From contig NC_133030.1 of NCBI RefSeq assembly GCF_048771995.1, positions 12,664,001 through 12,728,000 on the forward strand: a DNA stretch of 64,000 bases, given 5' to 3'. Below the pieces are notes generated by a model. The model did no database searches. It was given only the letters and a program-made list of their open reading frames with translations, and was not told where the DNA came from. This document shows positions 52,201-63,620 of this stretch, in pieces. The first letter of the stretch is position 1, and each line of letters begins with the position of its first letter. Source of the stretch: Taeniopygia guttata. Its lineage: Eukaryota > Chordata > Aves > Passeriformes > Estrildidae. Position numbers and translations under genes: made by a program.

Positions 52201-53321
52201 CAAACATACCTGGAGGAAGATTTTGGCTCCTCTTTCCTCCCAGGGGCAGCTGGAGCAGATTTTCATATGCTGTGGTATCTCAGGTAGAATTAGATAGATC
52301 AACATGCTCAAGGTAGCCCAGCAGAGGATGTGCCATGTCCCAGTGAGACCCACGCATGGTCACACAGAACCCTGGAATGGTTTGGGAATTGGTTACTTTG
52401 GAAGCAGCTCCTTAAGAGGGGACCTGCGCTGATAAATAAACAAATTCAGTCAGTTTCAGAAAGTTAAATGGAAACTTGAGGATTTATTTCCTACTTCTCT
52501 ATACATATATAATGTATTTGTTATTTTTATATTATTTTATATATTAACAAATATATAAAAATAATTTCAATATATTCATTTATTGTAATATATAAAGAAA
52601 ATGTTTATATATAATTCCTTAATATATATAAAGCATTTTTTCTTAGAAATGCGTAATTGTATAGCTACCCATTTATCTCTTGGAATATGTAACTGATCTA
52701 TTGACATCACAGGGAATTAAAAACAATTGATGTAGGAAATCAAGATTCAGGATTTGGGAGACAGCCCAGGATTTGGAGAAGTGTTCCAATTGCAAACTGG
52801 GGTAAAGGGAAAACTCTTCAGGAACGCTCCTGCTGCAAATTATTTTTACACTTCCTGGTGATGATTATAGTCTGAATTGCAGCCCTTGAGGCTCAAATTG
52901 ACTCTTCAGCCTGTGCCCGGAGTGTGCCTGCTCTGAATAAATCCCGCATTCCCACGTGACTGTGTCACCCCGCCACCCTTCACCACCAGGCAGCAAGTGG
53001 AGAAATCCACGCCATGTTTCCATTAAAAAATGTTTTAAATAGATCAGATGAGTCAAAGCCCCCAAACACATTGTTGTCCCCACCGGGGGAACCTGTGGTG
53101 ACTCATCCAAAGCCTACAAGGAGAGAGGATGAGTCCTGGGCTGAGATGACTCAAGTCCTGAAACCTGGAAGCAGGAATAATCAGAAAACTGCAGCTGGGG
53201 TGGAAAATCAGCCTTGCCTGGGTGGAAAGAGACACACTGGGGAGGAGATGGTGCGGGAAGTTTGGAGAGCATCAAGAGGTTTGGAGGCATCGAATGAGCC
53301 GGGTGCGTCTGAACACAGACA
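52201..53321. other. Intergenic DNA with AT-rich stretch
   Basis: About 52495-52640 is TATAT/AATATA-rich. The rest has no recognised gene or repeat. Confidence 0.5.
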
Positions 53322-53480
53322 CAGAATTGTGGAATCCTGGAATGGGTTGGGTCGGGAGGGATCCTAAAGCTGATCTTGTTCCACCCCCTGCCATGGGCAG
53401 GGACACCTTCCACTCTCCCAGGCTGCTCCAAGCCCTGTCCAAGCTGGCCTTGGGCACCCGTGCCAGGGCTGGAGAAGTTG
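53322..53480 (-). mobile_element. CR1 LINE fragment
   Basis: The + strand runs AGAATTGTGGAATCCTGGAA, then CCACCCCCTGCCATGGGCAG, then CAGGCTGCTCCAAGCCCTGT, the reverse complement of the CR1 3' end. Confidence 0.85.
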
Positions 53481-54322
53481 TGGATGCCCTGTCCCTGGAA
53501 GGGATGACATTTTGCAGCGGGGGAGGGAGATGTTCTTATTTAGGGACAGATAAATACAATAACAAATACAATAACATCCATAACATATAAATAAAGCCTT
53601 AATTTTCCACGTTAATTAGTGTTCCATTAAATTTGCAACAGACACCATTTAAGTGATTTCCAATAAATATTGGTCAATTAAAATGAGACCAGCATTCATC
53701 CACATGCAGCTTCAAGGGGAAAAAAAGGCTACCCACCTCCTAATTCAATTCATCCAGCAAAAAATTGTCCCAAAACCACTTAAAGTTCCACCCTTTAATT
53801 AATTAAAGTATAATTAAGATACTCACAGGTCCTTGAGCTGGAGTCCTCAAGCCCCATCGGTCTCACCAGAACCAGGAAGCGTTTCCTGTTCCATCCTCTA
53901 ATGTGGCTGGAAGATTTTAACTTTTACACCTTCCCCACATGAGCAGTTGCCAAAAGGTCTCTGAAGCACCTGAAAACAGAATGAGCCTTCCCCAGAGGCC
54001 TTGGGATCCATCCTGGGGTTTCTCTCTTGGGATACCCAGGGCACATTGGAATGGATGACTGCAGAGATGGAGTGATGCCACCCACGTGCACAATGGTGTC
54101 AGCAGGAGTGAAACAAAATCAAATGGGTTTGTTGGAGACTTGAGTTTGAAAGATTTTAAAATTTCTTCTCTATTTCTATGTTACCTTTTAATTATACATA
54201 ATTAGAGCTGAGTAATGTATCTTTTATTTATGGGAGGAGGAAAGAAACATTAACTAATGGACATATTATTGCTTTATCTTAGCACTTATCAATTTTCTTT
54301 CGTACTACGCATTCCCTAGAGC
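53481..54322. other. Intergenic DNA without recognised gene
   Basis: AT-rich, with nothing recognisable. Confidence 0.45.
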
Positions 54323-54446
54323 AAATGGAACCTGGAATTGTTTGGTAAAGACCTTCCAGTTCCATCCCCTGCCATGGGCATGGACACCTTTTACTAGACC
54401 TGGGTGCTCCAAGTTCAAGCCAGTGCAGCCTTGGACACTTCCAGGG
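54323..54446 (-). mobile_element. CR1 LINE fragment
   Basis: The + strand runs CCTGGAATTGTTTGG, then CCATCCCCTGCCATGGGCAT, then CTTGGACACTTCCAGGG. A short reverse-oriented CR1 tail. Confidence 0.75.
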
Positions 54447-55008
54447 TATAACTTTACCTGCTGAAATTCTCTTATTTTTTTCTCAATCAGGGTTTTAAAA
54501 ATTAAAGAAAAAAAAAATAAATAAAATAAATAAAGAGCCAACTGCTGCTCAAGAGTTGCCCACTCTTACCTAACAGATACGTGTATTTCTGGTTGAGAAA
54601 TGAGTATTGTCACTTCCCGCTTTCTCACTTCCCTGTTGACCCCACCATGCTGCTGTTCACTGTTCCCTGCGAAACAGGGGTCAATTCCTCTTCTCCCCCA
54701 CTGCCCCCCCAAGCACCTTTCACTTCCCCATTCCAGCTGAGTCAGAGGCTCATTGCAGGGAGTCATCTGACTGTGTGCTAACGCTCTTCTCCTGCTCCAT
54801 CTTGGTGGCCTCCACAGCTCTGTCCAGCCTGTCCTAATGTCTGGGGCAATTATTCCCCGTGAGAAAGATACACCGTTTTCCTTTTTCAAAGTTTTTCTGG
54901 CTCCCGTTTGCCCATTTGGGACCCAAGAAAGTTCATTTTGAAAAGCCCATTTTGTATCATGTGCTTCAACAGGGATTCAGGATACCCACCTGCAGTCATC
55001 TGCATAGC

Positions 55009-55065
55009 CAGAGAATCCTGGCCTGGCTCGGATTGGAAGGGACCTCATCCAGTTTCACCCAGGAG
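55009..55065 (-). mobile_element. Possible CR1 tail remnant
   Basis: AGAGAATCCTGGCCTGGCTC followed by GGATTGGAAGGGACCTCATC resembles the reverse complement of the extreme CR1 3' end. Only about 55 bases, so the call is weak. Confidence 0.4.
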
Positions 55066-56205
55066 GTCCAGGAGCTGTGGATGAGCCCTGGCAGGTCTGA
55101 TCCTGAGTCCCCTCCACGCTCCTGCCCGCTGTCAGCTCTGCCTCTCTCACACCTCCTCATCTGGCGCTCGATTCCGCCCCGCAGCCCAGGCTGGCTGACA
55201 GCAGGAGATGGATGGGGCTGAGCCAGCTCCGCAGGGCACGGACACGTCTGGGACATGCGGGGGGAGCCTGGGGAGGCGGCTTCTCCCTGCTTCACATCAC
55301 TCCTGGCCCCGGCCCCAAATGCTGGAGCTGCCCAGGCTACCCCACAGTACCTGAGGACACGTGGTCCCCTCTGTGTTACGATGCTCAAGTACCAAACCCA
55401 AGGCAGGACAGAAGGCTGAGTCCCAGTTGGGAGAAAATATCCATCTCTGCAGAGCAGAGAGGGAGTTCAGGCCAGTGCTGGGACACCAACAGGTACAGAA
55501 AGCCACCAGTATCCCCACAAGGACATCCCCTGGTGCTCCAGACCCTTTCCCAGAGACTCAGCATCCCTCATCCCTCTAGAGTACACTCCGTGGTGTGCTA
55601 TGAGACAGCATCCATGGCCCCAGTGCAGTTTGGAGGGGAGTAGGGGGGTTCTGGAATAACCCCTCTGCTTTTCCCAGTGAACGCCCCATCCCGGTGTCCA
55701 TCACCTCCCACAAAGAGCCTTCAGCCCTGCGGCGCCTAGTTGTCCCCATCCATCTCCTGCTGTCACTGCTGAGGGTCACAGGGGGTCCCAGGCTCCAGGA
55801 CAGAGACTGGACCTACCTTGGGGGGTTATGGGGAGGGGGCAGCTTGTTCCTCCCTCCAGAGCCGCAGAGGCTCTGCTGGAGCGGTGGATCTTTGCCAATG
55901 CCTCAACACCTCACTGTGGTTTTCAATATCAGGTGGTGACGGCTGTGTACCGAGAGGGGCTTTGCCTGGGGGAGCCCCCACCTCCCCCTGCTCAGATCTG
56001 TGATATGAAGGGACAAGAAGACCCCAGGAAAGATGTCCCTGCCCAAGCCCTGTTTGGGGGCTGGTGGTGGTCCCAGCGGTGCCACCGCTCATCTCCCGTC
56101 CATCGTCACCGCGTCAAGGCGCGAATGCAGGCTGGGCAAGGGGGCCGTGCTCCAGCCCCCAAGGACCACCTCGGCTTCAGCCCCCGCCTCTCCATCCCTG
56201 AGCTG
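55066..56205. other. TBX10 upstream region without recognised exon
   Basis: No exon or repeat was recognised. Moderate GC content. Upstream regulatory sites for TBX10 may lie here, but none was identified. Confidence 0.4.
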
Positions 56206-56208
56206 GGG

Positions 56209-56215
56209 CATAAAA
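56209..56215 (+). promoter_or_regulatory. TBX10: TATA-box-like element of TBX10
   Basis: CATAAAA, in GGGGCATAAAACCCCCGG, lies 77 bases before the TBX10 ATG at 56292. A start site about 30 bases on, near 56240, would leave a short 5' leader. The surroundings are not CpG-dense, which fits a tissue-specific TATA promoter. Confidence 0.5.
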
Positions 56216-56291
56216 CCCCCGGCAGGCTGCAGGAACACTGCAGAGCCAGCGCTGCACTGAGAGGGGGCTTTGGCAGGATCCCACTGCCACC

Positions 56292-57977
56292 ATGCCGGGG
56301 AACGGAGCCACGGACACCTCCTGCCCTCCCACCACACCCATGGCAGGTAAAACCTACCCATGCCAACACCCCCTGCACCCAGTGGTGGGGTCCTGAGGCA
56401 TTTTGGGGTGTGGCAGGGATGGGGATAAAACCCCCCTGTGGTGGGGGACAGGACACCCTGACCTGTCACCATCTCCATGGAGGAGTGGTGTGATGGGGTG
56501 GCCCTGCATGGGTTCTATTCCCCCCAGCCCACACCCCTTCAATCCTCTGCAGCCTTCCTGGGGGGGCCAGGTGAGGGGTCTCCATGCACCCCTGGCCTTG
56601 GGTGGGCTGGCGAGGGGCCGGGGGCCAGCGGCAAGAACCGGCACGTGTGCCACGCTGCGGCACGGCTGGAGATGGGCAGCCTCTGGGAGGAGTTCAACCG
56701 CCTGGGCACCGAGATGATCGTCACCAAGGCAGGCAGGTGGGAACCTGAGTGGCCTGGGGGGCTGCAAAGGTTGGGGGGCACCCCCTTCCCACCCCGCTCT
56801 CTGCGCAGGAGGATGTTCCCCACCTTTCAGGTGAAGCTTTCGGGGTTGGATCCATTGGCTGACTATGTCCTGCTCATGGATTTCATCCCGCTGGACGACA
56901 AGAGATACAGGTGGGGATGGGGCAGTGGGGGTAGGGGACCCAATCTGGGGGTGCTAAGCCCCTCCCTGCCCTGCAGATACGCCTTCCACAGCTCATCCTG
57001 GCTGGCGGCGGGCCGGGCCGAGCCGGCGGCTCCTGGCCGTGTCCACTTCCACCCCGACTCCCCAGCCAAGGGCGCCCAGTGGATGCGGCAGATCGTGTCC
57101 TTCGACAAGCTCAAGCTGACCAACAACCTCCTGGACGACAACGGCCACGTGAGGACCTGCTGCGGGCTGGATGATGGGGGAGACACAATGCATCCCTGCC
57201 TGGGGGGGGTCGTGCCACCTCCTCTTTCCCACCCCTAGATCATCCTCAACTCCATGCACCGCTACCAGCCCCGCTTCCACGTCGTCTTCGTGGACCCGCG
57301 GCGCGACAGTGAGCGCTTTGCCCACCAGAACTTCAAGTCCTTCAGCTTCCCTGAGACCCAGTTCATGGCAGTGACAGCCTACCAGAATCACCGGGTGAGC
57401 ACCAGCCAGACGGAAATCGGGGCACCCTCCCAGGAGCTCCCTGACCCCGCTCCCCTCCGCAGATCACCCAGCTGAAGATCGCCAGCAACCCCTTTGCCAA
57501 GGGATTTCGGGACGGCGACCCCGAGCCATGGTAAGGCACGCCTGGACGTTATCCCCACACCACGGCAAGGATGTCGAGCCACCTCCCTGAGCCCCCCACC
57601 TCTCTTGCAGGTGCGGGGTGCCGGCCGGGTCCCTGCTGGGTGCGATGCCCCGCGCCCGGGCCACTCCGCTGCCCCCCCGCCCCGAGAAGCAGGAGAAAGG
57701 TAGAGGGGCTGCAGGGGGGGCCGAGCCCCTGCTGCTGCCTCTCCCCCCTGCAGGGGCTCCACGCAGCCATGGGACTCTGGCTGCTGCCCCCCAACAGCCA
57801 GCAGCACCCCCCAGTTTCCCTGAGCTCCCTGCACCCACCTTCCAGCCCCTCACCTGCCCTCCTGGTGTCTATGTGGGAGCCAAACCCCGCACCCTGCCCT
57901 ACCCTCTGCCTGCCTTCCCCCAGCTCAGCACCTACGGCCCCACCGCAGCCCCCACCTTTGGCTACAGCCAGCAGTGA
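56292..57977 (+). CDS. TBX10: T-box transcription factor TBX10
   Basis: A nuclear DNA-binding factor of the TBX1 subfamily. Exons: 56292-56346, 56553-56736, 56809-56910, 56977-57148, 57239-57394, 57463-57530 and 57611-57977 (TGA). They total 1104 nt, 367 aa, with all phases consistent; human TBX10 is 385 aa. The ATG sits in a perfect GCCACCATG context. The T-box starts at [17 protein letters not shown] and includes [96 protein letters not shown] and NPFAKGFRD. The short proline-rich C terminus ends [13 protein letters not shown]10 and not TBX1 is chosen because TCIRG1 lies next door, as on human 11q13, and the tail is short. The first exon and the exon-2 acceptor are inferred from phase. A possible 54-base in-frame intron at 57700-57753 would shorten the tail. 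Confidence 0.9.
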
Positions 57978-58048
57978 TGGGGGGCACCCCCAAGCACCCC
58001 CTACCCAAGCAATGGCAACACAGAGTTGGGGGGAGCCACAGGGATGGC

Positions 58049-58054
58049 TTTATT
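58049..58054 (-). terminator. TCIRG1: TCIRG1 poly(A) signal
   Basis: TTTATT on the + strand, AATAAA on the minus strand, 88 bases beyond the TCIRG1 stop at 58142. The 3' end would then fall near 58030, only about 50 bases from the TBX10 stop. Confidence 0.7.
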
Positions 58055-58141
58055 CACCACCAAGGAGGCTCCAGGGGTCCAGTGTGGGGGGAATTTGGGG
58101 CACAGCCGATGTTCCAAGCCCCTGGAATCCCCTTGGCATGG

Positions 58142-61100
58142 CTATTCCCAGGTGTCCGGGGCAAAGGCGAAGGGGCACAGCTTGTACCCGGCACCCACGT
58201 AGAACTTATTCTGGAACTCCACCCTGGCAAGGAGAGGGGGTTGAGGAGTGCTCTGGGGGGTCCATCAGCCCCCCCAGACCCATCCAGTGACCCGTCAGCT
58301 TTGGGGGCTCACCAGTGCAGGCGCAGGGCATGGAGGAAGGCAGAGAGCCCCTCCATCACCAGCAGGATGGCCACGGTCAGCACGGCGAAGGCGGCGAAGA
58401 CGGGCACCAGCACCACACCGCCCACGTAGCTCAGCCCCACGAAGCCGTTCCGCATCACCATGGACCACAGCACCTCCGAGAGCTCTGGGAATGGGAGGGA
58501 CAAGAGCAGGAGGGGGGAGTGAGGGTGTGCCTGGCTCTGAGTGGGACAAGGGGGGAGCAAGGGGACTCACGGGCGTGTGCCAGGCTGAGCGCCCAGAGCC
58601 GCAGGTAGGATGCGGTGTTGGAGACACAGCCCAGGCAGTACTCGATGGTGTGGATCGCCTGATGCATGAAGATTTCAGCAAAGTCGTGCTGCAGGGAGGG
58701 AGGGGACATGGGACATCAGCAGAGGGCACAGATAACTCATCCCACCACCAAAGCCCACCTGGATGCCCCTCACCTTGGCGTCAGGGCTGTGCCCCCCGCT
58801 CTCCACGTCCTCTGTGGTGGCGTTGACAGAGTTCCCAGCCTCCTGCCCCTCCAGCAGCGGCTCCTGTTCCCCTGTGGCCAGCGGCTGCAGCAGGACAGCA
58901 CCAACAGTGGGACCTCCTTGTGACCCCCATGGAGCCCCCCACGGCCCTTGGCCTTACCGTCCTCGGGGCACGCTGTCGGCACCATTGGTACAGCGGCGTC
59001 CCCAGGAGCAGGACGGGCACCGACGCCAGCGCCAGCACCACCAGCACCATCTGCACCGGCACCTGGGGCACAAGGACAGCATTTTGGGGTCTACCCCACC
59101 TGAGAACAGCCCCACTCCTGACACCTGCTCTCCCAGCCAGGGTGGGGAGCAGGTGCCCACCAGGGCAGTGGGGTGTTACCTGCCCCGGGTAGAGCGGGAG
59201 GTTCTCAGCATTGGAGGTGAAGAGGAACATGTCGATGAAATGGATGAGGATGCTGGGGGCCACCCGGGAGTCAGCAGCACTGAACTTGATCCACTTGTAG
59301 AAGATGAGGAAGACCAGGTAGCCAAAGAGAGCCAGGAGGAAAATCATCTCTGGGAGGAACTCCAGGACCAGCCGGTGCCGCTGCTGGAAGTGTCTGGGTG
59401 GAAGGATATTGGCTGTGCTCAGCCTGTCCCTTCTCACCCTGGCATGTCCTCGGAACCCACCGAGGCGCAGGGGTACAAGACCCCAGTTGCCACCCCATCC
59501 TCTCCAGGTGAGTCCAATCCCAGTGCCCTTGGCATGACCAGAGCCCGTGGGTGCAGCCCAAGGACTCACACGTGGTTGAAGACCCCCAGCATGACACCGA
59601 AGCCCATGTGCACGATGCCCAGCACCACTGACATCTTCATCTTGAAGGAGTTGAGGAAGTTGAGGTGGTTGGTGGCCAAGCTCCAGATCTGTCACAAACA
59701 AGGTGGGTGAGACTCTGCATCACCCCACAGAGGGTCCCACCTCGTTGTCATCCCCATGGGACACTCACTGGGTCGATCCCAAACGGATATGGCCCTTGGA
59801 AGACACCAGTGACATTGGGGTCCAGGGTGAGCGAGGGGTGGGTGGCGAGGTACGCAGAGCTGGGGGAGAGGGAGGGGTATCAATGCCAGCAGGGAGATAG
59901 GAACCTGGGCAGGGGGCATGGGGGTGGGACCCCACCTCCAGGAGGAGTGATTGGCCATGGTGGCCACACTCCAGGCAGAGGGGAAGATGGCAGTGGCTTT
60001 GCTGAAGCACTCATTGTAGATAAAGCCGGTGTAGATGGAGAAAGCACCCATGAGCAAGATGAGGTAGCGCCCCTCGAAGAATGTCAGCCAGATCTAGGGG
60101 GGCAAACACAGCTCCCATGTCCCACATCACCTCCCCTGCCCCACAGCACCACCCTGACCCATACTGATCCTGTCCCGAGCCACCAACTCCATCCTGTATC
60201 ATCCAGTCCCATCCCACGTCCCCAACCATGTCCCAAACCTCCAACCCCACTCCATGCCCCCAATACCATCCCACCTCTGTTACTGTGTCCCACCCCTCCA
60301 TCGTGCCCCCACCTCGTTGGTGCCCTGCCGCAGGCGGGGGCTGTCCTCATACAGCACCATCCAGAGCGCAAAGAGGAACATGAGCAGCCCGTGCCCCACG
60401 TCCCCAAACATGATGGCGAAGATGAAGGGGAAGGTGATGATGGCGTAAGGTGCTGTGGGACACAGGGACTGCGTTACACAAGGTGTCCCCTCTCAGCCCT
60501 GGGCCTCAGGGGGTGCCAAGGGGCCTTACCAGGGTTCACCTCCTGGTAACTGGCCACCCCATAGGCATCCACGATGCTCTGGAAGCCGGCGGTGAACTTG
60601 TTGGTGCGGATGAGGGTGGGGGGGCTCTCCGTGGTGGGGACGCGCTGCACAAAGCACTCCACGCTGGAGCCGCTCTGGTACTGCGGGAACAGCACCCAGA
60701 ACCTGACCCTGGCACCCCCAGCACCCTCCTGCCCAGCACGTCGAGCCTGCCCCCGGCACCCACCCCACAACACCCCCCTTCCCGGCACCAGCCCCCAGCA
60801 CCCCTTGCCCAGCACTTGGCACCAGCCCCCCAATCCCCTCCAGCCTGGCACATGCTCCACCATGATGAGGGGACATCGGACACCAAGCAACCCCTGACAC
60901 GAGGACATGGGGACACCAACAAACCCTTGACATGAAAACATGGGACACCAGGAAACCCAGGCACAAGGACATGGGAACACAGGACAACTCCTGACACAAG
61001 GACAACTGAGCAACCCCAGAACAAGAACGTGGATACACTGAACAATTCCTGGTGCGAGGATATGGGGACACTGAGCCACTTACAGATCCCTGGCGCAGGG

Positions 61101-62992
61101 CATCCTGCACTTGGGTGAGGTCCCGCACAGGGCACCAGACCTCGGCGATAAGGCACTTCTTGGTGACATCGAAGCTGCATTGGTTGAGGACGAGGTAGAT
61201 GGCCTTCATCTTCTGCACCTGCACGCGCCAGGTGGGCAGCACCTGTGCCACCTTGTCTAGCACCTCCGCCAGGTACTTCTCCGTCTCCTCCAGCGTCTGT
61301 GGGCACCTGTGTCAGGGATGGCAATCCAAGCGTGGCCCCCACATCCCCTCATGGCACCCAGCTCACCACGCTGAGCTCCTGGATCTGGCCATGCAGCCTG
61401 GTAATGGCCTCTGTCCTGCTGGCCTCACTCTCCGGGTACCCATACACCTGGCAGTGGAAGCTGGGACAGAGGGACATCGCCATGTCAGGAGGTGTCAGGG
61501 CTCCCCAGCCCTGCAGCAGGGTCCAGAGTGGGTGCTACTGAATAAACCTCCCTGTGGGCTGATGCATGGCCACTCACCAGTTCGAGATCTTGCGGATCTT
61601 CTGCCCAATCTGCTCGCCCCAGTAGGAGATGAGGAAGATGACCCAGGTGATGGTCTCACCCTGGGGACAGCAGAGTCCGTGTCACTCTGGTGTCCCAGCC
61701 CCACCACAGCCGTGCCAGCCTGCCCCTGGGTGCTGCCTCACCGTGGCCGGGTCCTCCATTGGCTCAGGCATCTCCACAAAGGAGGCCACCAGGTACCCGC
61801 GGCAGGCGCGCCACAGCAGCCGCTCGAAGGCGGTCACTCGCCATGGGTGGATGACACCGGCCACGAAGCTGCAGAGGCACAGCAGTCGCGTTGGGATAGG
61901 CAAACCGCTCCATGGCTACACCACTGCCTCAAAGGTCATCTCCAAGCCTTATCCCACAGTTTCCCAGTGGCCCCACGGCCACACCACAGCCCCAGAGCCC
62001 CTCTCCAACGCCCCCGCCCCACACCCTGCCCCCTCTCACTTGATCTTGCGGTCGAGGTGGTGGTGCAGGGAGGGGTCGAGGATGGGCTCACGCTCCGAGA
62101 GCGCCCGTGGCCGCGGCGGGGAGCCCAGGGGGGCCTGCGGCGATGCGGAGCAGAGGGATGAGCCTGGGGGAAACTGAGGCACAGAGCAGCACCCCCAGGC
62201 CGGCGGGGACCCCCGGACCCACCGGCAGGCTGGTGAAGCGCTGTCCCTCGCGCAGCACGTGCAGGTGCTGGCGCAGGTCCCGCAGGCGGTCGCGCAGGGA
62301 CGAGCGGCTCCGGGAGACCTCCCGCAGCTCCTGGGCCAGCTGCTCCGACTGCTCCTGCACCCGCAGCGCCTCTCGCGCCGCCGGCGCCCGCGGGCTCTCG
62401 GGACACGGCGCCGGCAGCCGCCCCGCGGCCCGCAGCTCCTGCTGCAGGAAGGCTGGAGAAGGGGGGGACACGGTCAGACTGAGAGGCTGAGCCGGGCGTT
62501 CCCCTGAGAAGCCCCCCAAAGTCAGCCCGTGGCCCCCCGGTACTCACTGAAGGTTTTCTCCATCTCCTCGCAGCGCCGCACCTCGCCCACGAAGCGCCGC
62601 TGGAAGGGGCTGACTTTGGGGTTCAGCTGCGGGGTACGGTCAAGGCATGGCCCCACACTGGACTGGGGGGTTCAGCACCCCGGGGGAACAAGCAGCCCGG
62701 GCACCAAACCCAGCCTGACCAACTTCCCTGTTCCCACGCACCCTAAGAACACCCACGCCAAACCCGACCAGAGCAAACCCCCTGTACACAGGGCGCCCCG
62801 CACCCAGGCCCACCCAGCGAACCCCCTGCACCGCAGGCACCCCAAAACGCCCTGTGCCCCCCAGCCCCGACTTACATCTCTGAACTCCAGCAGCCCGCGC
62901 TCCCCCAGCTCGCTGATGCAGCTGTAGGCAGAAGCCGACTGCAGGAAGAGCTGGGCCAAGCAAACCTCCTCGCTGCGGAACAGGGACCCCAT
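58142..62992 (-). CDS. TCIRG1: V-ATPase V0 subunit a3 (TCIRG1/ATP6V0A3), complete
   Basis: The a subunit of the proton-pumping V-ATPase. The a3 isoform works in lysosomes and the osteoclast ruffled border. Exons in gene order: 62876-62992, 62548-62626, 62223-62452, 62040-62134, 61742-61868, 61578-61660, 61367-61460, 61084-61296, 60530-60680, 60313-60452, 59936-60093, 59769-59859, 59570-59688, 59180-59393, 58958-59062, 58774-58884, 58571-58688, 58313-58484 and 58142-58223. They total 2499 nt, 832 aa, all phases consistent; human is 830. Start [18 protein letters not shown]; cytosolic half with [17 protein letters not shown] and [15 protein letters not shown]; membrane half with [31 protein letters not shown] and [38 protein letters not shown] carries the arginine needed for proton transfer. 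The linker before it (58774-58884) is acidic and variable, as in the family. It looks intact. a3 is preferred over a1/a2 by the human match and the TBX10 neighbour. Confidence 0.95.
60880..61080. repeat. Degenerate GA-CA minisatellite in a TCIRG1 intron
   Basis: Words such as GAGGACATGGGGACACCAAC, AAACATGGGACACCAGG and AAGGACATGGGAACAC recur irregularly about every 30-60 bases through the intron between the exons at 60680 and 61084. No fixed period was measured. Confidence 0.6.
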
Positions 62993-63620
62993 GGCCCCCC
63001 GGAGACGGCCGGTCCGGCCCGGGGCGCGGAGGCGTCAGGGCACACACCTGGGGATGGGACAGAATGGAAGAGAAGGCAATGGGGCGGGATGAGAACGGGA
63101 AACCGAGAGCTCCCTCAGGCGTGAGGGCGGGCAAGGGGCACAGCAGGGCAGAGGTCGCCCCGGTGTCTCGGCGGCTACGGCGACGGAACCGGACCGTCCC
63201 CGTGCTGTGACCGTGCCGGTCCGCTCAGTCACACGCGGCTGTGCCCAGCACCGGGCTGGCAAAGTACTTTCGAAACCCCCCCTTCCCCCGCCACCCCCCG
63301 CCCCATTCAGCTGCCTCTGAGTCAGGAACGGCGCATTCCCCGCCCCGGGACCGCGGGGGCCGGACCCTCTCCGGACCCACCCGCCCGTGCTGCCCCTCCC
63401 GCCACCCAGCTCGGCCGGGATCCAGCACTTCCTCTTCCCCAGGAAGAGCCCGGCCCCGGGGAGGGACCGCCCGGCCCGCCCCGGCCCCGCCGCCTCCCTG
63501 CAAACCCGTTCCCCGGGACATACCGCACCGCGTGGGGAGCGGCCCCTCGGAGACAGGAGCCCCGCAACATCCCCCGAGGAGGATGGAAATGGGAAACATT
63601 TCCCGGAGCCGGGAAACCGC
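62993..63620 (-). promoter_or_regulatory. TCIRG1: TCIRG1 5' leader and CpG-island promoter
   Basis: A likely acceptor at 63048 on the minus strand gives a 55-base leader before the ATG, with an untranslated first exon further up. The island (to about 63620) holds TGAGTCA at 63318-63324 (AP-1/MAF type) and, on the minus strand, AAGAGGAAGTG (63436-63426), a near-ideal PU.1 site. PU.1 and AP-1 factors drive myeloid and osteoclast genes, which suits a3. The start site was not determined. Confidence 0.6.
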
